Assembly: GCA_001465935.1 (NCBI GenBank) | Contig: LNKV01000048.1 | Span: 186,001 to 250,000 of the forward strand | DNA length: 64,000 nt | Origin: Clarireedia homoeocarpa | Taxonomy: Eukaryota; Ascomycota; Leotiomycetes; Helotiales; Rutstroemiaceae | Direction of reading: 5' to 3' | In this document: positions 11,256-22,630 of the stretch, in pieces | Numbering within the stretch: position 1 is the stretch's first letter | Layout of the letters: every line of letters starts with the position of its first letter | Notes under the pieces: model-generated | The model's input: the letters and a program-made list of their open reading frames with translations, nothing else | Database searches by the model: none | Told to the model about the DNA's origin: nothing | Program-made: the position numbers and the translations under genes

Positions 11256-13543
11256 ATGTCAGATTTTACGACGGCGAAGGAGGTCGTGAAGGAGACATTA
11301 TTGGGCTCCGAAGTAGCGGGAGATGTGCAATTGTCTGCACAATCGAAAGCTACCTTCGAAAAGAATGCGCTCAAAGACGCAGAGACAGGAGAGCTGTTTA
11401 TGGGCGAGGAGGAGTTTGTCAATGCTATTGCGCCTAGGGACGAGGACTATGTAGGTGGCTACAATGCTTCACAATACTTCATATCCGCAAACCTTCCCCG
11501 CTTTATCCAAATCTCTCAACTGACGTTACTCTGCCTTCTATAGCACAAGATCAAGCGCGATCAGTATGCAATTCTCTTCCGTGTGGCGGATCGAAGGGGT
11601 GCCGGGAAGATCAGTTTACAGGATTGGGGGACCTTTGAGAACCTTCTCGCGAAGCCGGATGCCGAGTACGAGATTGCTTTCCGCCTCTTCGATGTCGACC
11701 GCACGGGTACCGTCAAATACGATGATTTGAAGAAGTTGTATGAAATGAACAAGGGACCGGATAGCATCCCCTTTGACTGGAACTGTGAATGGGCTACATT
11801 GTATAGTGGAGGAAAGAAAAGAAGACATGACTTGACATATCCCCAATTCTCGCAGATGCTTCGTGGTCTGCAAGGAGAGAGAATACGTCAAGCCTTCCAT
11901 CACTTCGACAAGGACGGTGATGGATACATTGAGCCTGAAGACTTCCAGCGCATCATTCTCGAAACCGCCAGACACAAGCTCTCCGACCACCTACTCGAAA
12001 ACCTCCATACCCTCTGCAACATCTCCACCGGGAGCAAAATTTCATATGCCAATGTTCGAGCCTTCCAAAATATGATAAGGGAGATGGACTTGGTTGAGAT
12101 GATCATTCGACAAGCAACCGCAGAGAGCACTGATGGCAAGATTACAAGGACAGACTTCTTGAATGAAGCTGCAAGAATCACAAGATTCTCTTTATTCACA
12201 CCTATGGAAGCAGATATCTTGTTCCATTTTGCCAGTCTCGATAATCCTTCCGGCAGGCTCGGGCTCTCCGATTTCGCAAAGGTCCTCGACGCATCATGGC
12301 GCAAATCATCTTACAACGCCTACCAGAAGAGTGGAAACGGTAGCAGTCAAGCTCAGGCCGTTGGTGGTAGTTTGCTCTTCAGCATCCTCGAATCTGTACA
12401 CCATTTCGCCCTGGGAAGTTTAGCAGGAGCATTCGGTGCGTTCATGGTATACCCTATCGATCTTGTCAAGACGCGTATGCAGAATCAACGATCTTCTCGT
12501 GTGGGAGAAATGCTCTACAAAAACTCTTGGGATTGTGCAAAGAAGGTTGTCAAGAATGAAGGTTTCACAGGTCTATACTCTGGTGTCTTGCCGCAGCTGG
12601 TTGGCGTGGCTCCGGAGAAGGCTATCAAGTTGACTGTCAATGACCTTGTCCGTGGTCACTTCTCAAGCAAGGACGGAAAGATTGCTTTAAGGCACGAAAT
12701 TCTTGCCGGTGGTACCGCGGGTGCTTGTCAAGTCGTAAGTTTTGCCTTGGACTACTTTACACTTCTATTTCCGCTTCGACTCCTGCTAACACTGCCAAAC
12801 AGATCTTCACAAACCCTCTCGAAATTGTAAAGATTCGACTACAAGTACAAGGTGAAGTTGCAAAGAGCGTTGAAGGCACACCCAGACGTTCTGCCATCTG
12901 GATCGTGCGCAACCTTGGTCTCGTCGGTCTCTACAAAGGTGCTTCGGCTTGTCTTCTCCGCGACGTCCCATTCTCCGCCATCTACTTCCCTACATACAAC
13001 CATCTCAAACGCGACTACTTTGGTGAATCGCAAACTAAGAAATTGGGTATCGTGCAACTCTTGACTGCAGGAGCTATTGCCGGTATGCCCGCTGCGTATC
13101 TCACCACTCCATGCGACGTCATCAAGACGCGCTTGCAGGTCGAGGCACGCAAGGGCGAAAGTAGTTACACGGGCTTGGGCCATGCTGCGAAAACCATCTT
13201 CAAGGAGGAGGGATTCAAGGCCTTCTTCAAGGGTGGTCCGGCTCGAATTCTCCGAAGCAGTCCGCAGTTCGGCTTCACGCTCGCGGCGTACGAGGTTCTT
13301 CAGGGCCTTCTCCCCATGCCAGGGAGTGGTCATGGCGGAGCTGAGAAGATGCATGTTGGTGTGGGAGAAACGGTGAAGAGTGCCTTGCCAGGTCAGGAGG
13401 GCCCGTTGAGCTATTTGAGGAGTCGGAATGCTTTGAAGATTATTCTGGATCTGGATGAGGAGTTTGGGAGGGTGAAGATGCCTGGGAAGGAGAAATGGCA
13501 GGGGTTACCTAGATTGGTGGGGGGTTCTGGGTCGAGTTCTTAA
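11256..13543 (+). CDS. Mitochondrial Ca2+-binding aspartate/glutamate carrier
   Basis: Three exons (11256-11450, 11544-12734, 12803-13543) give 708 residues, about the usual size for the family. The protein exchanges aspartate for glutamate across the inner mitochondrial membrane as part of the malate-aspartate shuttle. The N-terminal half is a calcium-sensing EF-hand region: DVDRTGTVKYDD at about residue 115 is degenerate, and DKDGDGYIEPED at about 188 is canonical. The C-terminal half has three carrier repeats with signatures PIDLVKTRMQ (about 368), PLEIVKIRLQ (about 467) and PCDVIKTRLQ (about 565). The start MSDFTTAK follows a pyrimidine-rich leader; an in-frame extension to 11115 is possible but unlike the family. 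Fungal orthologues are called AGC1, human ones aralar/citrin. Confidence 0.93.
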
Positions 13544-14601
13544 AGGGATGAAATTGAGATGGGGGAATCGTGATGGGAATTAATGAATGAATGATTGAAT
13601 TGATGGATGATTGGTTGGTGTTCTGGTTGGACTGTACTGGGCGCCTGCCTGTGGGTAGTGGTTGATAATTTGGTAGGTAGTAGGTAGGTATAGTAGGAAA
13701 CGAAAAAGAAGAAACACTATGGGATGGGAATGTTGGATGGAAAAAATTAGGGTGGTGATGGGCTGAAATACAAGGTATTCGGGGAAGAAAGTGAGGAGAA
13801 CGAGAAAGAGTAAAAGAGAAGATTGGAGGTCGATGATGGTACTTGTCTGCAAATTCGTGTTCTTTATCTTTTAGAATATCTTGTCTTCTCTAGATAGATA
13901 GATCGATTGATGGACTAATAGATAGACGGACAGAGAGTGGGAAAGAAATAAACAAATACAGAGGGGATAGGTGTATAAACGGAAATGATAGAAGAAGGAA
14001 TGAAATGCAATGGAATTGAATCTATTGATAGTTTTATTTGTGTTTTTCTTTTTTTCTTTTTTCTTTTGGAAAGGGCTTTGCTGCTGTGGATGATTGATTA
14101 AGGAGTACGTGAAGTGTGAACGAATGACAAAGTTGTAGTAAAGAGGGGGAGAGAGGGCAAGTGCTTTTACTTTCACCCATTGATCTATAGACTCTATCTA
14201 CCCTTTCCTAGGTGGAGGGAGTAAGTAGAATGAATGAAGTTGGATGGAATGGAGAAAGAAGTGTTAGTAGGTTGATTGGTTGGCTTGAGTATAATAATTG
14301 TATTGCATTATATTGTGGCATGTTCAAACTTCAATAAAACAACACTGTTTACTTTATTTTATTTTATTTTGACACCACAGGATGTTATGAACTCGACAAT
14401 GCCGATATACTTGTACTGAATAGTATAGTATAGTTAGTTGTGTTGGGGAAAAGAAGTTGCTTACGGGAGTAACTTGGACTTTTTGTTGGGTTTTCTTTTG
14501 TTTGTGTGGGTGCGTGTATGTCTGTATGTGTATGCAGTAAAAGAATAGATGGGTGGGTAGAATAGAATAGAATAGATAGAATAGAAGAGAGAGAACGGAT
14601 A

Positions 14602-14670
14602 GTGGAAGTGGAAGTGGAAGTGGAAGTGGAAGTGGAAGTGGAAGTGGAAGTGGAAGTGGAAGTGGAAGTG
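14602..14670. repeat. GTGGAA hexamer array
   Basis: There are about eleven perfect tandem copies of GTGGAA, followed by short GGATT units. Confidence 0.95.
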
Positions 14671-14924
14671 GATTGGATTGGATTGGATGGCAAAGAGAAA
14701 GAGAAGGAAAGGAGGAGGGGAGAGGCGGCGCGATTGAGTGGTAGGGAGTTGGGTGGTATCTTTGATTTGATTTGGGTTTGAATTTGGTTATATTTTGGTT
14801 ATATTTTCTTGCTTGCTTGCTTGATTTTTTGCTTATGAGCAGTAGAGGGAGGGGTGGTAGGAGATCGGAGTTGGATATGCTTGACGGGACGGACGGGCTG
14901 ATGAGGGTTCGTGGGTTGTTGCGT

Positions 14925-14974
14925 GTATGTATGTATGTATGTATGTATGTATGTATGTATGTATGTATGTATGT
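14925..14974. repeat. GTAT tetranucleotide array
   Basis: There are about twelve perfect copies of GTAT. Confidence 0.95.
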
Positions 14975-17112
14975 AGATATGATAGGGATCATTAGAGAGA
15001 GGGGGAGAGGGAGAGAGAAAGAGAAGTTAGATGCGTAGATTTAAGATTATCAGCAAGTATATAGAAGAAATTCGTTCTCTATTCTGCGAGGGAAAGGGGG
15101 AGTGTTAGCTAAGTCAGCTGACTATTCTTTAGTGTTTGGAAGGAGAAGAAGAGCTTGGCTTTTTGCTTTGAGTTGAGGTTGTTCTGAGGAGGGAGAGTTT
15201 GGGATAATAGATATATATATACAGTACAATACAATAAAATGTATCACAGGAATCTAACCGGGCTCCTTCTTTTTACCTGAATTACATGTATATCCCTACT
15301 AGGAAACACAAAAAATTCAAGAGCATTGATTTATATAATTGTAAGATTACAAAAGTAGATATTGATTGATATCATATACTCACTTGCCTCTGATCTGATC
15401 CGGAAAACGAGCTGAAATGAAACTGGATTTTTGATACCTTCGTATTCCTAGATTTTGGTAGGTAAAGGGAGGAACTTGTGGAAATGATTACCTGATTCTT
15501 GGGTTGGGTTGTTACTGTGAGTGAGATTGATGGGATATATACATATATATATAGTCTTAGTTACAATGCGCGTATGACTGTGTAGGTAGGTCAAACGAAC
15601 TGAGCTAAGACTGGAGATGATCTTAATATATATAAAATTACGAATGCTGATAGCTAGCATGTCACTAGAAGGGGGTGTGTGTATGTGGTGTGCGTGTCAT
15701 CTCTAGACAAGCTAACCCAACATCGAGGCTTAGCATCAGACGATGATGAGATAGATGCGTTTTAGGTTGGATTACTGTACAATTAATTGTGCAAGGATGA
15801 GAACTTCGATGTCGTGTGAGGCACAGTATATATATCAATAAGTCGGAGACATTTTTCGCTTGAAGTGAAGAGTGAGTGATATGTGTGTAATAGTACTCTA
15901 TCCATATTGCTCGAGGCGTCGCTCCCAGAAGTAAATGTGTGTATGAGCTGATCTGGACACGTTAGATTTCGGATATGATAGATAGTGAATGGAGATTATG
16001 GGTGGGTGAAGATGGTTGGAGGAGGTCATGGGATTAAGGAGCCTAGGTAGGACGAAAGTTCTGACAATGAGAAGGAGGATCGGGACAGACTAGAACAGAA
16101 TAGGATGCTGACGATGCCTATGAGAGACTGAGAGATGAATGGATGGATGGATGTGAGATTGAATGGAAGGAATAGAGTATACTGAGGTGAGAATGTGTAA
16201 GATTATAATAAGAAAAGGGTTAAGGAAGAAATACGAGGTTACAGATTATAATGAGACAGATGAGAGATTGGTGAGAGATTGGTGAGAGCTTGCTTCATTG
16301 TAATGGGCTTTGTGCACTTCAATGACTTGGACGAAGTCTCTGAATTTGCTTAACTTGGAAGAGATATACGAGTATGTCATACTGTAGATGATTCAATGCA
16401 ATGCAATGCAACGCAATGCAATGTACTCAGTTATGTAGTCGCTAATTGGAAGGCGAATAAGAGGATAATGTAAATGACTCGGAGCAATCATGGACATAGT
16501 TGGTGACTTACCGTCTAATTCTATAAACCATAATTTTTTCCTTCTGTTTGCTCTATACAAAGATGGGATAGAGCGATACGAACTAAGTGCTGTACTGTAC
16601 TGTGCTGTGTTATGCTGTGCTGTGTTTTATACTATGTGTGGACACTGAGTTTAGGAAATCGCTCGCCCCTCTAATTTTCATGCTCTACCAAAAGCCGATT
16701 GTTGAAGAGAGCTGGAATACTAGAATATACAGTGGACGAGTTGGGTGTGCGCGAGTAAGAAACAAGAGAGCTCAAGAGTGTATAGTTTTTGAGCTACTTC
16801 CTAATCTTGGCCTGGTTCATGGCTAACGATGAAATGCAAATGTAAAGATAGAAAAGCTCACTGTCCAAATATGTTATGCATACTATATGTAGTCCTATGT
16901 CATGAACAATCATTCCCATATATACATACACATGCTGTCTAGTCCACCAGACCGCAGCTTTTCATTCCAATGCAACCAATCTCCCCTTCTCCAAAAACCA
17001 AAGGTATACCCAAAACCAACCCAAACAAACCACCAACGCCATCCTCTCATCTAAACCACACTACGTATCCCCCACCAAAACCACCTTGTATCTATCTACA
17101 TACCCCGCCATC

Positions 17113-18682
17113 TCACCAAATCTGTTTACTTGCACCCCGCAAATCATCTACATTCAAATAATCCACACCTTCCTTGACCAACACATCCCACACATGATTG
17201 CGCAGCCCGATCGGCCACGACGGTAGATCCCAATATCTAGCTTTCAGACCCCGTTCATGTGCGCCGCGGATTTGTCCTCGGATGATTTTCATCTGTCGTG
17301 GGCTCAACCGACCGCGCCATACGTGGCCTACGGCTTTGCCGAAACTGACGGATGCGTAGTAGGAGTTTAGTGGCGTGAAGGTGGTATTGGCGGAGACACC
17401 GGTCATGCCTTGGCCGTGATTGGTGGGAGATGGCGTTGAAACAGGGTTGGCCGAGCTGGATGATGAAGAGGTATGGAGAAATTCTTCGGCCGACCCTTCG
17501 CCTTCGACCAAACGTTCACCTGGCAAGGAATCATCCATATCAGGCCTGTCTTTCGTCTCCGGGGTAGTATGACGTGGCGTCCACATCTGGTCCAATGGCG
17601 CATCGAAGAACGCGTCGCGATAGGTCGCATTCTGAGTTAGAACATTAAAGGGTGTGTTTCCTGTCCCGACAACAGTGATGGGTCGAGTGTGAAGGGTATC
17701 GTTCTCAACGAAAGATAGCCATCCGCGTTCTCGTAGTGGTTCGAGTTGTTTGAGAACCCACGGCCAGGTTTCTGCACCGCCTGTCTTCAAGTCCACAAGT
17801 AATACGAGAGACTTTCCAGCATCCGCATCGAATACTCCATGAGATGTGCCATTGTAGAAGTCCGTTTCAGGGTTCTGCTGTTTGAGGATTTGGACGAGCG
17901 GGTTGACGTAAAGCGATTGAAAGGTTCGGTTTCGTTGCAGTGAAGCAGTGTTATGTCCAACATAGAGATCGTCATCGAATAGCCAGACGTCTGCCTCGAC
18001 GCCTGTACATCCTGCTCGTAGCGCACTGAATAGAGGGACTCGTCGCCAGTAATCGTTGTGCGAATGACATGGTATGGGGTTAATATCTCTTGTGAAATCG
18101 GTAGGGTACCAGGCCAAATCTTCTGTACCAGTGCCAGGCTTGCCCCAATTCCTTAGGGCCGTGTCGACATCGCCAAACCAGATCATGGTCGCTATGCCAA
18201 GTGCGAGGTTGATGAGAAGGAGAATACATCTGAAAAGAAACGATTAGCACTGGCGGCGAGATTTTAACAATGTCGCAGACTTACAATATCCCCAAGCCGC
18301 TGATACCTCCGAATACCAAGTAATTGAACAGCGCATTCTTGATCTGTCGAGGTCTTCGATGGGACGTGCCAGTCAACAGACCTCTTCCACTATCTCCGTC
18401 ACCATCTTCCTTCCTTCTAAAGTCTTCCAGAGATTGTCTCCTTCTACTCCGAACCGTCATTATTCTGGACCACCAACTCCTTGTACTCCTGGCGTTCGAC
18501 CGCCGATTTATATAACCATCCTCTAATGTATTTGTGTTTGAATAGTCGAAAGATGGAGGATGTTTCAAGGCCATCTCCATCGAGGAGCCGCCGTCAATTG
18601 AATTGCTCGAATCATAATCGGAATCGGCGGTAGCGTCATCATAGGAATGGCGGATCGAAGAAAGGTTAGTCGTCTCCGCCAT
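17113..18682 (-). CDS. AIM6-like membrane-anchored PLC-type phosphodiesterase
   Basis: Two exons (18682-18285 and 18229-17113) give 504 residues. The intron 18284-18230 splits a Leu codon. The N-terminal 115 residues are a disordered, charged, probably cytosolic tail. One membrane span follows (about residues 118-147: NYLVFGGISGLGIL then CILLLINLALGIAT). The rest is a PLC-like phosphodiesterase TIM-barrel domain with HSHNDY (about 188-193) and GVEADVW (about 210), where the catalytic His and the metal-binding Glu/Asp of this superfamily normally lie. Fungal proteins of this shape are named after yeast Aim6, whose substrate is not known to me. A stretch from about 345 to 385 is Ser-rich and disordered. 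An upstream in-frame Met (18982) exists, but the sequence between looks non-coding. Confidence 0.8.
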
Positions 18683-21207
18683 TTTGTAAAGTCTTCCGGT
18701 AGATTCGGTGATATCGTCAGCGGGTAGTCGTCCGGTGGTGGGCCAATCTTGGTCGGTCGTCTCGATTAGTTTCCAAGATCTTGGCAGGCAGGCTCGGCAG
18801 GGTCTTTCCCTTTTGATGGTTGCAGATTGCAGGAGAGATGATCTAGACCGTTTGCGTTTGGGGTTTGCGTTTGCGTTTGCGATGCACTCTTTTTTTTTCC
18901 AAACAACGACAATGAAGTATGAAGTACGAAGATATTGTGGTACACAAACGGTTGTACGATGATGTTTCGAATTCTTCGTCAATTGAATATCTGTTGGTGT
19001 TTTATAATTGAGAATTGAGGTATTTTGTTTTGTGAGGGAAGCAGCATGGGGCGCATGGGGGTAATGGCGGAATAGGATTGGGTTCCGGGAGAGAGCGGAT
19101 AGTCAGACTTTAAGAAAGAGTTATTCTAAGTCAGGGCCAGACTCAGACCTTAAGCAAAACCAATTCTAGGATCTGGAGCGTTGAAGTGTCCAGATGGGAG
19201 CGTGTGCGAAGTAGAGTAACCGAGTTTCAACATTGACCGTCCTTTGTATGAAAGCAGCTCAGTGGCTCTGTCCGTAGGCAAAGAATGAGAATGAAAATGA
19301 AAGAGAATGTCACCAGTGACAGATCGGCAAGGGGTCTGTGGTTCGGCTCGCTCGTATGGAATCCTGGAATCCTGGAATCCTGGAATCCTAACCCTGGAAT
19401 CTCTGGCTGGCTAAAGGCGTCGCGATTCGATTCGGAGATGTCACCACAGTTCGTTCTGTTGTTCCTTATGGATGGTGAGTTATTTGTACTTTTGTAGAGG
19501 GCAGCAACGGCAAGCAAGCGAATGGATCCAATGCACATACGAATGCACATACGAGAGACAAATGCAGGTTATCGATACCAGGGCGGCATTAGCTGCGTCA
19601 TGCAGTTCCAGACGTTGGCTGTGCGTGATGCGACGGCGAAGGGAGTTGAAGTGAGTGTGTACTGTATCTCACGACCGATTGATACCGGCGTGACTAAAAG
19701 AGCGAAATGGGTGTTCGGCGTGACTAAGAGAAAGTGGAATAGAAAGTATCGTGGGAGTATACGAGAAGGTAATTTGACGAGGGCGGCTGAGATGAAATGG
19801 CACCGGCACCGGCAATATGGCACATTGCACCAATTTGTATGGTTGCACCACGTAGGGGGGGGAGGGGGGAGCAAAGTTTAAATGGCAGCGCAAAGCCAGG
19901 CAGCCAGTCAGTCAGTCGTGTTATGCATGTGCATGTCCGATCTTCACAGCAAACGCACAGCAAACACACAGGAAAACGTGCGTTTCCTGGTCCGGGGGAA
20001 GGTGAGGGGGAAAGGGTGAGGGAAAGGGTGAGGGAAAGGGTGAGGGAACGAAAGAGGGAAAGGGTGAGGGAACGGAAGAGGGAACGAAAGAGGGAAAGGG
20101 TGAGGGAAAGGGTAAGGGAAAGGGTCAGGATGGTCGAGCATGGTCGAGCATGGTCGTCGATGGCGTCGTCGCAACCATCGTCGCAGCCATTGAGTCGGCA
20201 AACGCACAGCACGTGCAGCAAGCCAGCGTTGGGAAGGCTCGAGAGATTCGACGTCTCCCACCTTCACACGCACGACTAGAGACTAGTTTGGCTGGAGATG
20301 TTTTGCTACTTACTACGAAGTATAACCGCGAAACGTGCACATACATTTTAGGTGTTTGATATGTGGTATGTGTGTTTTGATATATGTGCAAGTTATGTGG
20401 TATGTGTGTTTTGTGTATGTGCTGTGTGTTTTCAAAGCAGGAAGGCTTAGAACTAGCAGCTTACGGAAATCTCGTAACTTAGTTTGTACAGTACGAGCAC
20501 TTTCTCCTTCGTATGGTCGCTCGTATGTACAAAGTATTCTTGGAGTTTTGCATAAGCCCCGAGATAATTCCCCTTCCCCTTCCCCTTCCCCTTCCCCTTC
20601 TTACTAGGAAAAGGGAACATTCTACAGGAGACTCACCTAGAATATCCTAGGAAAAGATTCCCTTCGAGCCCAAGTCGGCCTCCACGGCAGTGGCCTTCGG
20701 AGAGCCAGCGGAGCGTCATTCATTTATTTCGACTTTTAAATACAAAATAGAAAAATTCCTACCACTACAGTATTCTTTTCCAATAACCTTCTCTGCGGAA
20801 TTTGGGCAGGCATAGCAACAGCTGCCGACGACAGTTACCCCTCATCCCATCCCTCACCCCATCCCTCACCCTCATCCTCATCTCATTGCTGACGCCCTGA
20901 GAGTTGGGGTCGCCAAGAAAAATGCCTCATTCGGTGGCTACAAATCCTAGAATCCTGAATCCTATTCAAGTAAGTCCTTCGTAGAGTCCGGGAATATTGC
21001 TGCTTAGTGCTGCACCAGAACCCTGAATCAATCCTAGTACACGCCGCTCGTCGGTAGTCGCTCGTCGGAAGTCGCTCGATCTTTTTTTTTCCCCTTCGCA
21101 ATGCAAATCTAGACGACATCGGATTTAGAGCAACAAAACAACAATCTTTCCCACATACCAAGGAATTTGTTTTCATCTTGTCTTAACCTCCATATCATCC
21201 CGCAGTT
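18683..21207. other. 2.5 kb divergent promoter region with purine-rich repeats
   Basis: This lies between two divergent genes. No gene was recognised. It contains a TGGAATCC tract near 19366-19393, a long GGGTGAGGGAAA-type array and a CCCCTT array near 20571-20599. Confidence 0.6.
19992..20130. repeat. Purine-only GGGTGAGGGAAA tandem array
   Basis: Imperfect units built from GGGTGAGGGAA and GAACGAAAGAGGGAAA run for about 140 bp. One strand is almost wholly purine plus T. Confidence 0.85.
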
Positions 21208-22227
21208 ATGCCTCACAAGCATACGCGAAAACCGGGGGAAGACAAATCCACGTATGGCTGAATTTATTGTGCATCTGGCTTCTTTTCTAACCCTTATCGT
21301 AGTACTGATCTTCCTCCGACAACCATCGCAAAACCTCTACCCGTTTCGAAATCATCCAACTCCAATGGCATCTTCACTACAGAAATTAACCCGAAGCGTG
21401 CGAACAAAAAAAGAAAGAGGAATGCCGATGTCCACGATGATACCCCCAAAGCCTTTGCGCGACTGATGGCATTCAAGGAAGGAAAGAGATTACCAAAGGG
21501 CTTGGATGACGGCGCGCAGAAGCCGAAAGCGAAAAAGGCAAAGGCCAACAACAAGCAAAGCACCGAAAATGAGGATGTGGTAGGAAAGCAACCGGCGGTA
21601 GAGACTCCCAAGATCAAACCCGGAGAGAGAATGTCCGAGTTCGCTGCACGAGTCGATGCCATGCTGCCCATTGGAGGATTGATCAATAAAAGTGCCAAGG
21701 GCGGCAAAGATCCGCTGGGGTTGAAAATAAAACGGACAAAGACAGAAGAGAGAATGCACAGATTGTATGCTCAGTGGAGAGAAGAGGAGGCAAAAATCCA
21801 GAAACGAAGGCTCGAGGCTGCAGAGCTTGCAGAAGAAGAGGAGATGGAGATGGACGCCAATGGACAGATGCAATGGAAGAGTGACCTCGATGCGGCGGGA
21901 TCGAAGGGTAGCAAGAAGCAAAAGAAGAAGAGGAAGAAGCTAGTTGGCGAAGTCGATGATGGGAATGATGATCCTTGGGCTCAAGTTGCGAAGAATAGAG
22001 GGGAAGTGAAGGGAGGGTTGAATGACGTTGTACAAGCACCGCCAACATTTACAAAGGTGCCTAGAGCTAAGTTCAAGGAACTAAGGGGAGCAAAGGTCGA
22101 GGTTGAAGATGTACCAAAGGCCAGCGGAAGTTTGAGAAGGAGGGAAGAATTGGGCGAAGTACGAAAGAGTATCGTTGAGTCATATCGACAGATGATGAAG
22201 GAAAATAGGGAGAAGGCAGGGCAGTAG
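21208..22227 (+). CDS. Basic lysine-rich nuclear-type protein of unknown function
   Basis: Two exons (21208-21251, 21303-22227) give 322 residues; the 51-nt intron splits a Thr codon. The short first exon MPHKHTRKPGEDKS restores a conserved start that a single-exon model from 21466 would miss. The protein is strongly basic with several Lys/Arg clusters (KKRKR near 55, KKQKKKRKK near 225), a central predicted coiled coil rich in Glu (about 175-205) and a conserved block AFARLMAFKEGKRLPKGLDDG. Such composition fits a nucleolar or ribosome-biogenesis factor and recalls the C1orf131/DUF4602-type proteins, but I cannot assign a function. It ends 403 bp upstream of the large TFIIIC-like gene on the same strand. 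Confidence 0.75.
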
Positions 22228-22630
22228 GCTTTTATGTAGTAATGCAATAGCAGCAACACAACAATGCAGTGAACTAATATCAAGACAAGAGGAAGCGTTG
22301 TCGATTTACACCTTGTACTTTCTTTATTCCTATACATATATATATCAGCCTTATGAAATTTTCCGAGACCGAGCCACAATTGGATGAGAGCCTTATGTCT
22401 CCAGCCACAACCACCCCGCAGAATACCCGCTAACAGCGCCAGCCTTGTCCAAAATAAAAGTTTCGGAATGATCGAAATCAAACATCTCTCTCGCCTTTCG
22501 CATTTGATCATCGCGAAATACTTTCCAACAACTTTCTCGGCCTTTTTTGGTCTTACTATTCTGCAATTGAACATCTCCCTTCTTGTTCGAGCCGAGGCTT
22601 TTCTACAATGAGATCTGACAAGTTTTCGCA
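22228..22630. other. Short intergenic region
   Basis: This is the 3' UTR of the basic protein and the promoter of the TFIIIC-like gene. A TATATATATA run lies near 22337. Nothing else is seen. Confidence 0.6.

Larger units (their letters stand above)
13544..17112. other. 3.6 kb gap between convergent genes, microsatellite-rich
   Basis: No credible gene is seen. Both flanking genes end into it, so it holds their 3' UTRs. It carries many short G/A/T-rich repeats, including GTGGAA and GTAT arrays. The open frames here are low-complexity Ser/Thr or Leu/Pro repeats. Confidence 0.6.

Noticed and set aside
14354..14992. 212-codon open frame on the minus strand
   Set aside because: It is almost wholly simple repeat (PLPLPL and THTYIH runs from the GTGGAA and GTAT arrays), lying between convergent genes.
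19724..20279. Overlapping open frames on both strands
   Set aside because: They come from the GGGTGAGGGAAA array, which is open in several frames and has no globular sequence.
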